64,000 nucleotides of DNA from the NCBI RefSeq assembly GCF_027580225.2, contig NC_073353.2, forward strand, positions 39,176,001 to 39,240,000, in the 5' to 3' direction. The translations under genes and the position numbers were made by a program. The first letter of the stretch is position 1. Each line of letters starts with the position of its first letter. This document shows positions 45,828-55,760 of this stretch, piece after piece. The notes beneath the pieces are model-generated. The model had not been told where the DNA came from, ran no database searches, and worked only from the letters and a program-made list of their open reading frames with translations. Source of the DNA: Misgurnus anguillicaudatus. Taxonomy: Eukaryota > Chordata > Actinopteri > Cypriniformes > Cobitidae.

Positions 45828-46025
45828 TTGGCCGAAGCAGCAACTAAGAAAAAGAAACCCAAGGTTTTATCGGAGGAGACCAGAAAGAGAAAAGGGGAGA
45901 GTGACAGAATAAAAAGGAGGATGAGGATCAATTATATTGGGCCAGCGTTCGGTCGCTGGCGTGACCTAAAGAAGGAGGAGGGGTTTCTGACCGATGCTGA
46001 CTTGGCCCTCATGCTTTTGTACTAG
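45828..46025 (+). CDS. Transposon-borne exon: basic region plus GxxFxRW motif, unknown function
   Basis: The 65-residue frame begins at a TTG; a normal ATG is absent there, so the true start may be lost or upstream. It has a Lys-rich start (KKKKPKVLSEETRKRKGES), a basic stretch DRIKRRMRINYIGPAFGRWR and an acidic-to-hydrophobic end DLKKEEGFLTDADLALMLLY. The stop TAG overlaps a strong splice donor (TACTA|GTAAGT, donor at 46024-46029), which suggests exon 1 of a spliced gene whose reading frame continues elsewhere. The basic stretch could bind DNA or act as a nuclear signal. I connect it with short N-terminal exons seen in fish transposon-derived proteins, but know no function. Related decayed copies are at 31437-31616 and 40886-41132. 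Confidence 0.55.
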   Translation: MAEAATKKKKPKVLSEETRKRKGESDRIKRRMRINYIGPAFGRWRDLKKEEGFLTDADLALMLLY

Positions 46026-46362
46026 TAAGTAATGTTATATAGCTTATAAGTCCTGTCTGGCGCCCGAACACTATTTTTACATGAATTTTACTGGATGCTA
46101 CTTGGAGAGTTTAGAGAGAGACTTATATCACGTGACATTATGGCGCCGTCGTGGCGTCATGGGCCTACGACACAGGCGATCCGGGTTCAATTCCCCTTTA
46201 AGGTAATATTTATTTTAATATAAACTTTAACCAAGCTACGCGATCTTTTGGCGTTTGAAAAAAACAAAACCCATGAAATTATATTCATATAACATGCTGG
46301 AAGGCACACTTTGTGACCTAAAGAGTTCTCTTCTTTTCCTTTGTGACAGTGCTGCGGCGCTT

Positions 46363-46419
46363 GTGGCCTCTAGGGGCGCTAAACGTGAAAAAAACATGTC
46401 TAGCACCCCCTAGTGGCCA
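46363..46419. promoter_or_regulatory. Inverted pair of CTCF-like motifs
   Basis: GTGGCCTCTAGGGGCGCTAA (plus strand, 46363-46382) and, on the minus strand, TGGCCACTAGGGGGTGCTAG (46400-46419) lie 17 bp apart in convergent orientation. Both fit the CTCF core as I know it, the second very well. The pair also forms a hairpin as part of the transposon arm, so it may simply be transposon structure. Confidence 0.4.
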
Positions 46420-46447
46420 AAAAGTTCCGTGGTGTGCCTTTAATAGT

Positions 46448-47315
46448 ATTTAAACGTTTCAAACACAAAACATACTTTTTTGTATGTTTAAATAGATGCT
46501 GAAGCTTACAATCGTAATGGACAGAAATGTGTAGGAAAATTTTTGTAACAATAGCATTTAAAAGATATTTTACGCCACTAATACAATCCTACTCAAAACA
46601 ATATTAAAATTACTGTTGGAAATAAAAATAATAACAGACAGACAAGTGTATGCACAATAACTTATTTATTGTGAGATTTTAATAAAGGCACCAAAAGTAG
46701 TTAAAATGAGGATGTGCTGCAGCCGCGGTCCTCCCTGGAGTTTATGAAGTACAGAAATATTAAAGTTATTAATCCATAAGAACGTTAATCCAGCTATTCT
46801 CTGTGAAGGCGCGCATTTCAAATTTCAAAAGTAGATCGACTGAAAGATGGCAATAAATGTAAATCTGTGATGTAGCACACAAGAGCCAATGAGTGTTTGA
46901 TATAACAGCCGTAAAACAATGTGTCGTAAAACTTCCCTGGATAAGGAGCTGAATTTGGATCTGTTTCTCGCAATCGTCAGAATTTTAAAGATGTGGATTA
47001 CAGCGAATGAATAAAATTAATTTTAAAATTAAAATTCTTTTTTGGTGTAATTATTGTTGCATAGGAGAAAACACCTTTTGTGTGTCATGGCAAACAAACT
47101 AAATATTACAAAATGGTTAAATGATTACAGAAATGTTCTTCATGTTAAGGTTTTAAAGTGTAGTCTTGTTTAATATTGTGTAACTCTCTGAAACTCATGA
47201 ACATTTTATTAGGTAAATGAGTAAACTGATGTAAATAATTAGAAAATAAAACACGTCACTAATATGAGTAAAAAATGCCAATGCCTGCGATTTTAATATT
47301 TTATGAATATTAATT
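46448..47315. repeat. Copy B of a long duplicated segment (partner at 5765-7465)
   Basis: It aligns by eye in the same orientation with copy A through AAATAGATGCTGAAGC, CTTATTTATTGTGAGATTTT, GGAGTTTATGAAGTACA, TGTTGCATAGGAGAAAACACC and AAAAATGCCAATGCC. It lacks the transposons found in copy A and has its own ~100-bp differing stretch near 46930-47040. Confidence 0.8.
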
Positions 47316-48305
47316 TTATAAGGTAAGGACTAATAATGATCTTGAACACTAGCCATCATTCATCATTACTAAACATCTGTTTTAATCTAGTTTAAAGTGT
47401 CTTTTCTCTCATTTCTGTAAATGTTATTTTTTCTTGAAAACTATAAATGAATATTTGATGTTGACATTACACTTTCACATTTATGGTGGTCAGAGGGGTT
47501 CTGTGAGCTTCATCATGTGTGTTTGTTGTGAGATCTCTATAAGCTCCAGATAGGGTCGCCCGAGTACAAACGCTTGTGAAGATTTGATTTGGGTGGGTTC
47601 TACTCCTCGGGGTCAGTTTGTCGCCAGGGCTCTGTTTGATGTCCTCCGTACGGACGTCTTCCCCGTTTATCGTATCAGAATCAGGGCACACCCACCCACC
47701 CGCGCTACACACAGATGACCGTGATAAGCTTTAATGTGACCCCTCCTCGCCGCAACCTGCTGTACTACAACATTCAGTCATCCAGGCACAGAACAGACAA
47801 ACGCCCTGTTTAGGGCTGCCACATTAAGCAGAAGATAAACGCTTTGTATATAAACAGTTTAAATAAAGCATTATCTCTAATTGCTCCTGTGTAAGAAAAG
47901 AAAGCTACTGCAGGCATGTGATATCAAACCATTGAAGGGAAAAAAAGACAATTTGCATCACCGCTGACCCAAAATGCTTTATTATGTACGCACGATAGGA
48001 TCGACTCTTTGATGTCCAAACAATTTAGGAAAATTCCCGTTAATTGGCTTGTTTGTGTGTCGTATTGATAGTGAATTGCTCTTCCTCCCCAGAGGAAAAC
48101 CTTCAAATTTTGCTCAGACGTTTCTCCTAAAATTCTTTAGAAATAGAGACGGGACAAAACACAGATTAAGATTTGATGTGTCGTGTGAGAACTTTGAATT
48201 GAAATCTTTTGATCATCTGATGAGCACAGTTTAAAACATTTATAGAGATCTCAGAGTCGCAGGAGAAATATCTAAATAATAATTTATTTTAAGAGTCCAC
48301 ACTTT
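47316..48305. other. Unique DNA, partly GC-richer
   Basis: From about 47460 to 47780 the composition is more balanced and there is no repeat signature; frames at 47467-47712 and 47924-48106 (minus) and 48049-48234 (plus) show no domain. A regulatory role is possible but unsupported. Confidence 0.3.
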
Positions 48306-49093
48306 GGGGCAGTTTCCCGGACAGGGTTTAGATTAATCCAGAAATAGTCCTTAGTTTTATTAGGACATTTCAACCCAGTCTCATGGCAAGTCATGTTATA
48401 GTTAAGAAAATTTTGATTAATTTATTTGTGTTTGATGACACGATTTTCTGCTGTTTTTCGTGTCTCTGGAGACGAATGTCTTTTTTGGCCTTCCCAGCAC
48501 GACTTTCTATCAATGGCTGTTCGTGTCTGTGGCACGACTTTCTTTATCGTGTCATTTTATATTTTGTTTTCTCGTTGTTTTCTAGTTGTTTTCAGGGTTT
48601 GGGTTAGAATCACTTTCTGCAACTTCCTAACCCAAACCCCAACTCCAGGCGAGAATAGTTTTAAAAGCGGACGAAAAACATGTAGAAACCAATGCATAAA
48701 ATTACACCCTAACGCAAACCCCGAATCTAACCCTAACCCCAAGTGATTTAAAAATAGGAAAGAACAATGAGAAAAAAAATAAAATGACACGATAAAGAAA
48801 GTCGTGCCACAGACACGAACAGCCATTGATAGAAATTCATGCTGGGATGGACGAAAAAGACATTCGTCTCCAGAGACAGCGGAAAATCGTGTCATCAAAC
48901 ACGAATAGATTAATAAAAATTTTCGTTACTATAACAAGACTTGCCTTGAGGCTGTGATGGACATTTTTGTTGTTTTTACAAAAAAAAAAACAATACTGGT
49001 GTGCATCTTGAGACAAAACAACAGCACTGATATATGTTACGATGTAAGATGTTTTTAAATTCAGTATTTTAATCTGGGACTAGGATAAATCCC
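48306..49093. mobile_element. GGGGCAGTTTCCC-end MITE, split by a telomere-loop element
   Basis: The left part (48306-48370) is GGGGCAGTTTCCCGGACAGG then GTTTAGATTAATCC. The right part (48959-49093) has TGGTGTGCATCTTGAGACAA and AATCTGGGACTAGGATAAAT with a worn end. The intact sister copy follows at 49098-49292 and shows where the split lies. Confidence 0.82.
48371..48958. mobile_element. Palindromic MITE with telomere-like centre, perfect 8-bp duplication
   Basis: It begins CAACCCAGTCTCATGGCAAG and ends ACTTGCCTTGAGGCTGTGAT; identical GGACATTT at 48363-48370 and 48959-48966. The arms contain GACACGATTTTC and CGTGTCTCTGGAGACGAATG with inverses. The centre has TAACCCAAACCCCAACTCCA and TCTAACCCTAACCCCAAG. 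Frames at 48383-48607, 48426-48746 and 48557-48898 are mirror images from the arms, not genes. Confidence 0.93.
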
Positions 49094-49097
49094 CTAT

Positions 49098-49292
49098 GGG
49101 GTGGTTTTCCAGACAGGGATTATTTTAAGGCAGGACTAGGCCTTAGTTTAATTACAAAATATAACTAGTTTTAACAAACATGCCTTAATAAAAACATTAC
49201 TTCTGTGCATTTTGAAGCAAAACAAAGGCCACTGATGTATTTTAAGATATGTCAGTGCATTTTTTTTTTAGGACTGTCCGAGAAACCGCCCC
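49098..49292. mobile_element. Intact GGGG-end MITE, TAT flanks
   Basis: GGGGTGGTTTTCCAGACAGG to CTGTCCGAGAAACCGCCCC, flanked by TAT on both sides (49095-49097 and 49293-49295). The arms AGGCAGGACTAGGCCTTAGT and ATGTATTTTAAGATATGTC are familiar from cyprinid MITEs. It sits head to tail behind the split copy. Confidence 0.85.
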
Positions 49293-49489
49293 TATACGGT
49301 AAATGATTCAGTTAATCCCTGATGGATTAAGTTTTGACTTATATTTCTCATTCTCATTGAATGTCTTGTCTAATGTTACATAAATGTTTGCGATGATATT
49401 TTACACTGTCCAATAAAAACTATATGAATCCCATTTGTGATAATTATTCTGTGTAGCGGGTTGATGCCCACAAAGTACCCACGATTGGT

Positions 49490-50090
49490 TTCTGACAGCG
49501 TGTGAATTCACGTGGGGTTTTCGAAAACGAAAGCAATACAAAAGATGAAGGTTTCATGGAGCCTTTGTGGAATGGTCCTCAAAGCTCAAGATACAGAATG
49601 AGACTCGGGGTCAACGGCACAAAGACGAACCCAATCACCAGCTCGCTTCCCTCTTTGTTCGGAGCGATGACCCCATCCATTCCCCTCCTGTCTGTGGCCT
49701 TTAGTTTGGACTCTAAACACCCAGATGCCCAGAGCTTTTCTTTCAGGGAATAACTATGGACATCACTGTCTTTTTACTCCCTTTCTCACTTCATGAAGCC
49801 GCACTCAATGCGTCATTGTGTTCCTCAGAACGACCTGACATACACTTTGGTGGTCTCGGTCACTGTCTCCATTGGTGGCTGGAGTACTGCACGGATTACC
49901 TTTTGTGTGTTGTGAAAAAGTAAGAGAAGTCACTTATCTGAGCCCAGTGAAGCTGCTCGGTATAGAAATAAGAGACGAGCTTTTGAAACGGCCTTCTTTT
50001 ACCTGAATCACAGGCAGACTTCTGCAAAGATAATACACAAACAAACACACAATACACAAGCAGAAATATTGAAATATTGTACAAATAGGC
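49490..50090. other. Unique GC-richer block, candidate conserved element
   Basis: No repeat signature; balanced composition. A frame at 49502-49753 (83 residues) and one at 49896-50084 (minus) show no domain. It compares in character with 14870-16050 and 52300-53110. Confidence 0.35.
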
Positions 50091-50182
50091 AGACAGCTGG
50101 ATGATTAAACTTCAAATTTAAACACATCAGAAGATACTCAGTGTCCTGTTTCATGAGATTTATGATGGCCATACTGGTGTGT

Positions 50183-50200
50183 GCTGCCCCCTGTTGGCAA
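50183..50200 (-). promoter_or_regulatory. CTCF-like motif
   Basis: The minus strand reads TTGCCAACAGGGGGCAGC, a good fit to the CTCF core. Not inside an element I recognise. Confidence 0.4.
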
Positions 50201-50827
50201 TCTGCTGTAAGAGCTCTGCATAAAAAAAATTATATTTAATATTTTGTTGATTTTCGACAGCAGTGTTATTAAAGGAGGAAAATAAGAACTTGTCTTTAAT
50301 TCCTCAGGCATCTTTCTGGATTAATGTAGGTGTGTCACACTGTAATTGTCTCTAATATTTCCTGAATTTCCTGATTTTATCCTGGAGCTAAACTCTGCTC
50401 ACCACAAAGACAAATGTGATATGAAAAACAAAGTGTAACTTAAGTGCTTTGAAATGTAACGTGTATTCATTACTCATGCGATGGAATCCACGCACACCCT
50501 TTCTTATATAATCCAGATAATAATGAATCAATGTCAAATGTTTTATTAATCATATCTGAAGGTGGATTAGAGTTCATACCTTGATGTGGTAACATGCGTT
50601 TCTGAATGTGGTTTTATTGATTAGATCAAAAAACTTTTATTCACACCTGTGTTTAACACCTGATTTTATCATCTGAAATGAATGTTAGTAAATAAGTCAT
50701 TTATTAAAATGTGTAAACGCAGTGCATCAAACATTGACCAGTTTTCTATTTACATTTTTATTATATTCAATAAAAACAACATAATGTATCAAATGTATAA
50801 TTTCTGCAAATGAGTTTGGTTATGGTA
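50201..50827. other. AT-rich DNA, no feature seen
   Basis: No coding frame or clear repeat. Confidence 0.3.
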
Positions 50828-51189
50828 TACTGTTAGAAATGTTCTGTGTTTCTGTAGAAATAACAATATTACTGTCAGATGTTTTCCAGTAACTTACTGT
50901 AGATTTAAATTGATGTTATTTTCTAGAAAACAGTTTGATTAAAAAAATGAACATCAAACATTATCAAGTATTTACAGAATAAAATTATAAAATAACAGCA
51001 TCATGCAAAGCATTCTGGGAAACAAAATCTGAAGGAAAAAAGGTTGATGAGAATTTCTGGTTCCAACTTTGCATGAGGCTGCTATTTTATAGTTTTATTT
51101 TGTAAAGATAAATATTTGTTCATGTTTAATGTTCATTTAATAAGTTACTGGGAAACAGCTGCAAAACTAAAGCAACATTTTTTACAGTG
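50828..51189. mobile_element. CACTG-type MITE, worn left end
   Basis: ACTGTTAGAAATGTTCTGTG to GCAACATTTTTTACAGTG, with GCAAAGCATTCTGGGAAAC in the centre as in the 430-bp family. Confidence 0.75.
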
Positions 51190-51304
51190 AACCTTCAGAC
51201 TTGTGAGGCATAAATTAAAGTGACTGTGAAGGTAAATGTACTTAATAAATAACAATAATAAATAAAGTAATAAATAACATACAGTGTAATTAAAAGCAAC
51301 ATTA

Positions 51305-51592
51305 CACTGTAAAAAAATGCTGTAGTTTGGCAGTAACTTACTGTAGATTTAAATAAATCTATTTTAATAAAACTACAATAACAACCTCATGCAAATCATT
51401 CTGGGAACCAAAATCTGAAGGATGCTTTACATGAGGGTGTTTTATTCTGTAAAGATAAAGACTTGTTAATGTATAAGGTTCATTTAACTTTGAACACACT
51501 TTTGGCAGTAAATAACATACATTTAAATCTACAGTAAGTTACTGGCAAACAGCTGACAATAATTCTGTCATTTATACAGTTTTTTTACAGTG
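51305..51592. mobile_element. CACTG-type MITE in a tandem duplication, first unit
   Basis: CACTGTAAAAAAATGCTGTA to CAGTTTTTTTACAGTG. Its left flank (51187-51304, GAACCTTCAGACTTGTGAGG) is repeated before the next MITE. Confidence 0.88.
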
Positions 51593-52220
51593 AACCTTCA
51601 GACTTGTGAGGCATAAATTAAAGTAATGACTTTTTTGTGAAGGTAAAGGTACAGTAATAAATAACATACAATATTATTAAAAGCAACATTAAAATCACTG
51701 TAAAAATGCTGTAGTTTGGCAGTAACTTACTGTAGATTTAAATAATAAAATATTTTAATAAAACTACAATAACATGCGAAGCATTCTGGGAACCAGAAAT
51801 CCTCATCAACTTTTTTTAGTTTTTTCCCTTCCGATTATGGTTTCCGGAATGCTTTGCATGAGGCTGTTATTTTAATTTTATTCTGTAAAGATAAAGACTT
51901 CACTGTAAAAAATTTGCTGTAATTATGCAGCTGGTTGCCAGTAACTTACTGTAGAAGATAAAGACTGAAAATGATTTATGTTCATTTAACTTTGAACAAG
52001 CAGTAAATAACATAAATGTAAAATCTACAGTAAGTTACTGGCAGCTAGTTGCCATACCCATTAATACTGTAATTTCTACAGATTTTTTTACAGTGTTTTT
52101 AATGTTTAATGCTCATTTAAACAGACTGTTGCCAGTAAATGAAATAAATGTAAATCTACAGTAAGTTACTGGCAAACAGCTGCAGTAATACAGTCATTTA
52201 TACAGACATTTTTTACAGTG
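51590..52220. repeat. Second unit of a flank-plus-MITE tandem duplication
   Basis: 51590-51695 repeats the non-transposon flank 51187-51304 (GAACCTTCAGACTTGTGAGG, GCATAAATTAAAGT, ACATACA, AAAAGCAACATTA). It is followed by a MITE (51696-52220) matching 51305-51592 and itself interrupted at 51901-52095. Confidence 0.85.
51901..52095. mobile_element. Intact short CACTG MITE nested in another MITE
   Basis: CACTGTAAAAAATTTGCTGT to ACAGATTTTTTTACAGTG, inserted in the ATAAAGACTT|..TTAATGTTTAATG of the host MITE, a joint that is uninterrupted in sister copies (for example 51441-51475). It is the best-preserved copy of the type at 2038 and 23990. Confidence 0.92.
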
Positions 52221-52299
52221 ATGTTTTATACCAAAATAGTTATGTTAATTATGTAGTATTATCATGCTTAAAAATGAGAAAATAAACCTTAAGATCCAA

Positions 52300-53110
52300 T
52301 TTCCAGCAGCGCAGCTCGACCTGAAGGCCACACAAGGGTGCCGCTCCATTGACACAACCCTGCTTTTGTCCTCATGTATACCAATGCAAAGTCTGTGACA
52401 GTGGAAGTAACCCTGGATTTAAAGGTCACGTCCGCACAAAAGAGAAACTCTCTGCATCGCTTGAGGGGCTTTTCATGACCTCACCGTTCTCGTGGATGTC
52501 ACAGAAAGGATGCAGGCAAAACCAGCTTCTCTTTCAATACGCTAACTGACTGCTGAATACGACCCCGGAGAAACATAATATTGAGAGGCACGGGGCCGCT
52601 ACGCTTAAAGGAATCCCCCACCGGCTCCGGTGCAAGGAAAATGTGTCGCCGCGAGACCTGAAACAAGGTATGAGAAGAGGGCCCGAATACAGATTGAAAT
52701 TCTCACATCGAGAGGGCCTCCGCTCACAATGAAGGATGAAGCGGTTACGGCCTTTGTTAATTAATTTTCATTTGATTCTCTCTGACAACCATTGAAACAA
52801 TGACCATTGGAAAGTGTTTCTCTGTGCAGGCCGTAACAATGGAGTTCGGTGGCATTTCTTAAAAAAGAGAGAGAATCTCGCTTCCTGGTAGAATTGACAA
52901 AGTCCTCCATAAAAGGCACCTGCGAGAGTTGAAAAGACTCAGAACTGAAGCACATAAAGCGTCCATGATTTCTATTGTGGCCATAAAGCACATTGTGTAT
53001 GAACAATGTGCCGGCGTACATTGAGTACACAGGGGTAATTGGCTTTAATCTGGACTCTTTAGACCAGTCAGTTTGGATCAGCCAAAGCCTGATTGTTGCA
53101 AATCCTTTAA
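52300..53110. other. Unique GC-richer block, strongest candidate conserved region
   Basis: About 800 bp has no repeat signature, balanced composition and several transcription-factor-like sites: GTTAATTAATTTTCATTTG (52756), CCATTGAAACAATGACCATT (52789; two inverted SOX-like cores) and GGGTAATTGGCTTTAAT (53032). The frames at 52349-52549 (plus) and 52761-53030 (minus) lack domains. By character this is what a vertebrate developmental enhancer looks like, but conservation is untested. Confidence 0.4.
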
Positions 53111-53482
53111 CTTCATTTGACCGTCAGTGTTATAAAACACTGTATAAACATTCTGAGCTGTGGTAGAAATATAAAACATAAATAAAGATCAATATTTAAT
53201 GCAAGAAAACATGACAAGCTAAGCACCTCATCGTGTGTTTGAATCAAATCTTGAACTGGCTGTTCTATTCTGTTCATAGATGAAAGAAATGGCTAAAATC
53301 TTTGACACATCTGTGACTCTGAATAAGGCTAAATTTGTTTTAGTTAGTTTAGACATCATCTGAACGTGTGTGCTTTAATCATGAGGAAACACATTTCCTT
53401 CACTTTTAGATAATGCAATCATTGTAAAAAATGTTTTTTTTTTTTAAAAGTACAGTCATATGTCCCTCTTCTTTTCTAAATC

Positions 53483-53915
53483 TTAAAGGGGCAATAAGTA
53501 GGATTTACCCCTATCTAGTGGTGAAATTGTATTTTGCATTTAAACGAACAGTGCTCTCTAGCACCTCGCCTTTCCAAATGCGTGTTGCAACTACGGTAGC
53601 CGTTATGTAATCACTGATCTCCTTGTCCATTGCAGCTGGTTCACGTGTTCTGAATGAAAACGCATTGTGTAAACGCGTTGGTAGGCTAGTGCTTTTTGTC
53701 CCTCTCTGCTATTATAGTTTATCAATACAGCGGAATGACATGTAAGCCTCCTTGGACTTACCGTTCAATGTTAGTAAAGAGGAGAAATTCTAAGCTTACA
53801 AAGAAAAGTCAGATCACTGGCAGAGGTCATTTGAGATCAACAAGGACATATTTAGGAATAAAGACATTGAATTTGATTAATAAAACACTTAAAATCCTAC
53901 TTACTGTTCCTTTAA
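53483..53915 (+). mobile_element. TTAAAGG-end MITE, possible exon remnant
   Basis: TTAAAGGGGCAATAAGTAGG and CCTACTTACTGTTCCTTTAA are inverted ends. The frame from 53768 reads MLVKRRNSKLTKKSQITGRG then HLRSTRTYLGI, which may be a truncated cousin of the basic exon found at 45828 (basic stretch followed by a short LG motif), but the RW part is missing. Confidence 0.7.
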
Positions 53916-53931
53916 GATACTGCATTATGAC

Positions 53932-54080
53932 CAGTGGCGGCCAGTAACTTATTTTCAGTGTCATGTGCTTTACTCGTCAGGTCAAAATATGTTTTTGTTG
54001 CGTCATGTAAACCATGTGGATCATGCATCTTGTCAAAATACGTGCCTGCTGCACATACGTCTAAAGGGTTTATGATAAAA
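53932..54080. mobile_element. Truncated copy of the CAGTGGCG element
   Basis: CAGTGGCGGCCAGTAACTTA, then GTTGCGTCATGTAAACCATG and CAAAATACGTGCCTGCTGCA match 33482-33850 and 63896-64000. Confidence 0.75.
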
Positions 54081-54267
54081 GATACACTTACGAATACTCA
54101 CAAGACACTATCTTCTGTCTTACCCCTTACCCCTACCCCTTAGTTTTGCACATTCATGTTTCATAATACCATGACAGTCAGGTCAGAAAATGACCATGAG
54201 TAAATGTTTTTTGCAAATATCACTACAGGCTTCATCACTGCTCTTTTCTCTGGTTTGGTTGAAATGT

Positions 54268-54276
<9 letters not shown>

Positions 54277-54337
<61 letters not shown>
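54277..54337 (+). repeat. (CA)n microsatellite
   Basis: About 30 CA units. The minus-strand frame at 54183-54488 (VCVCVC) is an artefact. Confidence 0.98.
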
Positions 54338-54339
<2 letters not shown>

Positions 54340-54636
54340 CATCTTCTTAACCTCTGATTATATGCCAGACATTCTGTAAAGTCATACATTGTTTTTATTC
54401 CTACACAGTAATACAGTAAAGCCAGTGACTCAAATTCAATACAGTGTTGTGGACATATCTGTCTGAATATGAACATAAATGTGATCAATATTTATGCTAT
54501 AATCAAAAAAAATTAAATTTAAAATTATATGCTTGGACAACATTAGGAGAAATAAAAATAATTATTTTACTAAAAAAAGTGGCACTAACCCAGCCGTTGG
54601 GTTATTCATTAACATATGCTGGGTTGTTTCTACCCA

Positions 54637-54867
54637 CACTGTAAAAAAATACTTATAATTTTTTGTTAAATCAACTCAGATTTACAAGTCATGTCAACAG
54701 AGATGAGTTGTCACAACTTAAAAAATATAGTTGAGAAAAGTCAAACCCTAACATTTTATAAGTTATAACAACTCACCTGCAGTCAAGATAATAGTAAGTT
54801 GAAATGACTTTTAAATCCAAGTTAATTCAACAAAAAAATTTAAGGCAGCAAAGAATTTTTTACAGTG
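54637..54867. mobile_element. CACTG-end MITE, source for a rearranged copy downstream
   Basis: CACTGTAAAAAAATACTTATAA to AGCAAAGAATTTTTTACAGTG. The same arms as 41801-42423 but without the hAT insertion. Its right part plus the adjoining CAAAATGG reappears at 56921-57104. Confidence 0.88.
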
Positions 54868-54960
54868 CAAAATGGTCAAATATGAATATTTTCTGGGTTA
54901 ATTTAACCCAACTGGGGTTTGTCGCTTTTTGATCATGGGCTGAAAATAATTCATGCAATA

Positions 54961-55186
54961 TAAAAAAAATCCTTGTTGCACTTAAATTTGTACGTTTAAT
55001 TCATTTGAAATTTTCTTGACTAGTGGGGACGAGGAGTTGCTATAAATTATAAAAATAAAGTTAAAATAACTTGAGATAATTCAACTTTATTTTTGTCATT
55101 TATAGCAACTTTTTGTTTACATTTTGTTCAAATTGTAATTTTTTAAGTTGACAAAATTTAAGTGCAACAAGGAATTTTACAGCGTG
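54961..55186. mobile_element. Palindromic MITE (CCTTGTTGCACTTAAATTT)
   Basis: The ends AAATCCTTGTTGCACTTAAA and AAGTGCAACAAGGAATTTTAC are inverted. The centre is a second stem (GTTGCTATAAATTATAAAAA / TGTCATTTATAGCAAC). A 48-bp piece of that stem reappears at 57105-57152. Confidence 0.82.
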
Positions 55187-55599
55187 TATATATTTTTTAA
55201 TATGAGGAGCGCCTTGTTTACAGTATATCTTGTATCCAGATACTCCTCAGGTAATGTGATCACATGTGATCAGGTGTGATAGGTCAACATTCATCTGGTA
55301 GTAACATGCGTCTCAAATGCATCAGATGTGATTTGAGGGATCCAATGCCAAATTATTTCCGAAGACATTTACACATACTTAGCGATATAAAGCTTAATAC
55401 CAAATGTAAACAAGCAACCAAGTGTAAATTATACCTACGTACAATAAGTGTTTGAACAGAGCTTTAGTCGTTCATAAAACCCTGTAGCGAATCGTCTTCA
55501 CGTTTATTATTTGTTCCTCAAAACAGTGACCACCCCTTTGGGCCACTTTTACAAAGTGTCTGTGTACACTGCTTTGAGGAAGTGTACCGTCAGATAATC

Positions 55600-55760
55600 C
55601 CACAATAATTATTTTCAGATTAGGAGAGTGGGGCCACAGATCAGGTTTATCCAGGCATGAAATGACCTCCCGAACAAGCCCACCTCACCTGAGCTGTTGC
55701 CACGGACCAGACGAATGCAATCCATGGCAACAGTGAAGACTAACGTCTATGGAGAAATCC
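55600..55760. promoter_or_regulatory. Unique block with two inverted RFX-like half-sites
   Basis: GTTGCCACGG (55696-55705) and CCATGGCAAC (55722-55731) are inverted with 16 bp between. Each is close to half of the RFX X-box palindrome (GTTGCCATGGCAAC). The surrounding 160 bp is unique and GC-richer. Confidence 0.4.

Larger units (their letters stand above)
45557..46443 (+). mobile_element. TTAAAG-end element with an open coding exon
   Basis: The ends TTAAAGTGACACTTTGTAG and GTGTGCCTTTAA are inverted at their tips. The body includes an open exon (45828-46025) followed by GTAAGT, a tRNA-like B box (GGTTCAATTCC near 46187), and near the right end an inverted pair of CTCF-like motifs. It directly abuts copy B of the duplicated segment. 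Confidence 0.65.

Noticed and set aside
48426..48898. Paired frames of 106 and 113 residues on opposite strands
   Set aside because: They share the same peptide because they lie on the two arms of one inverted repeat.
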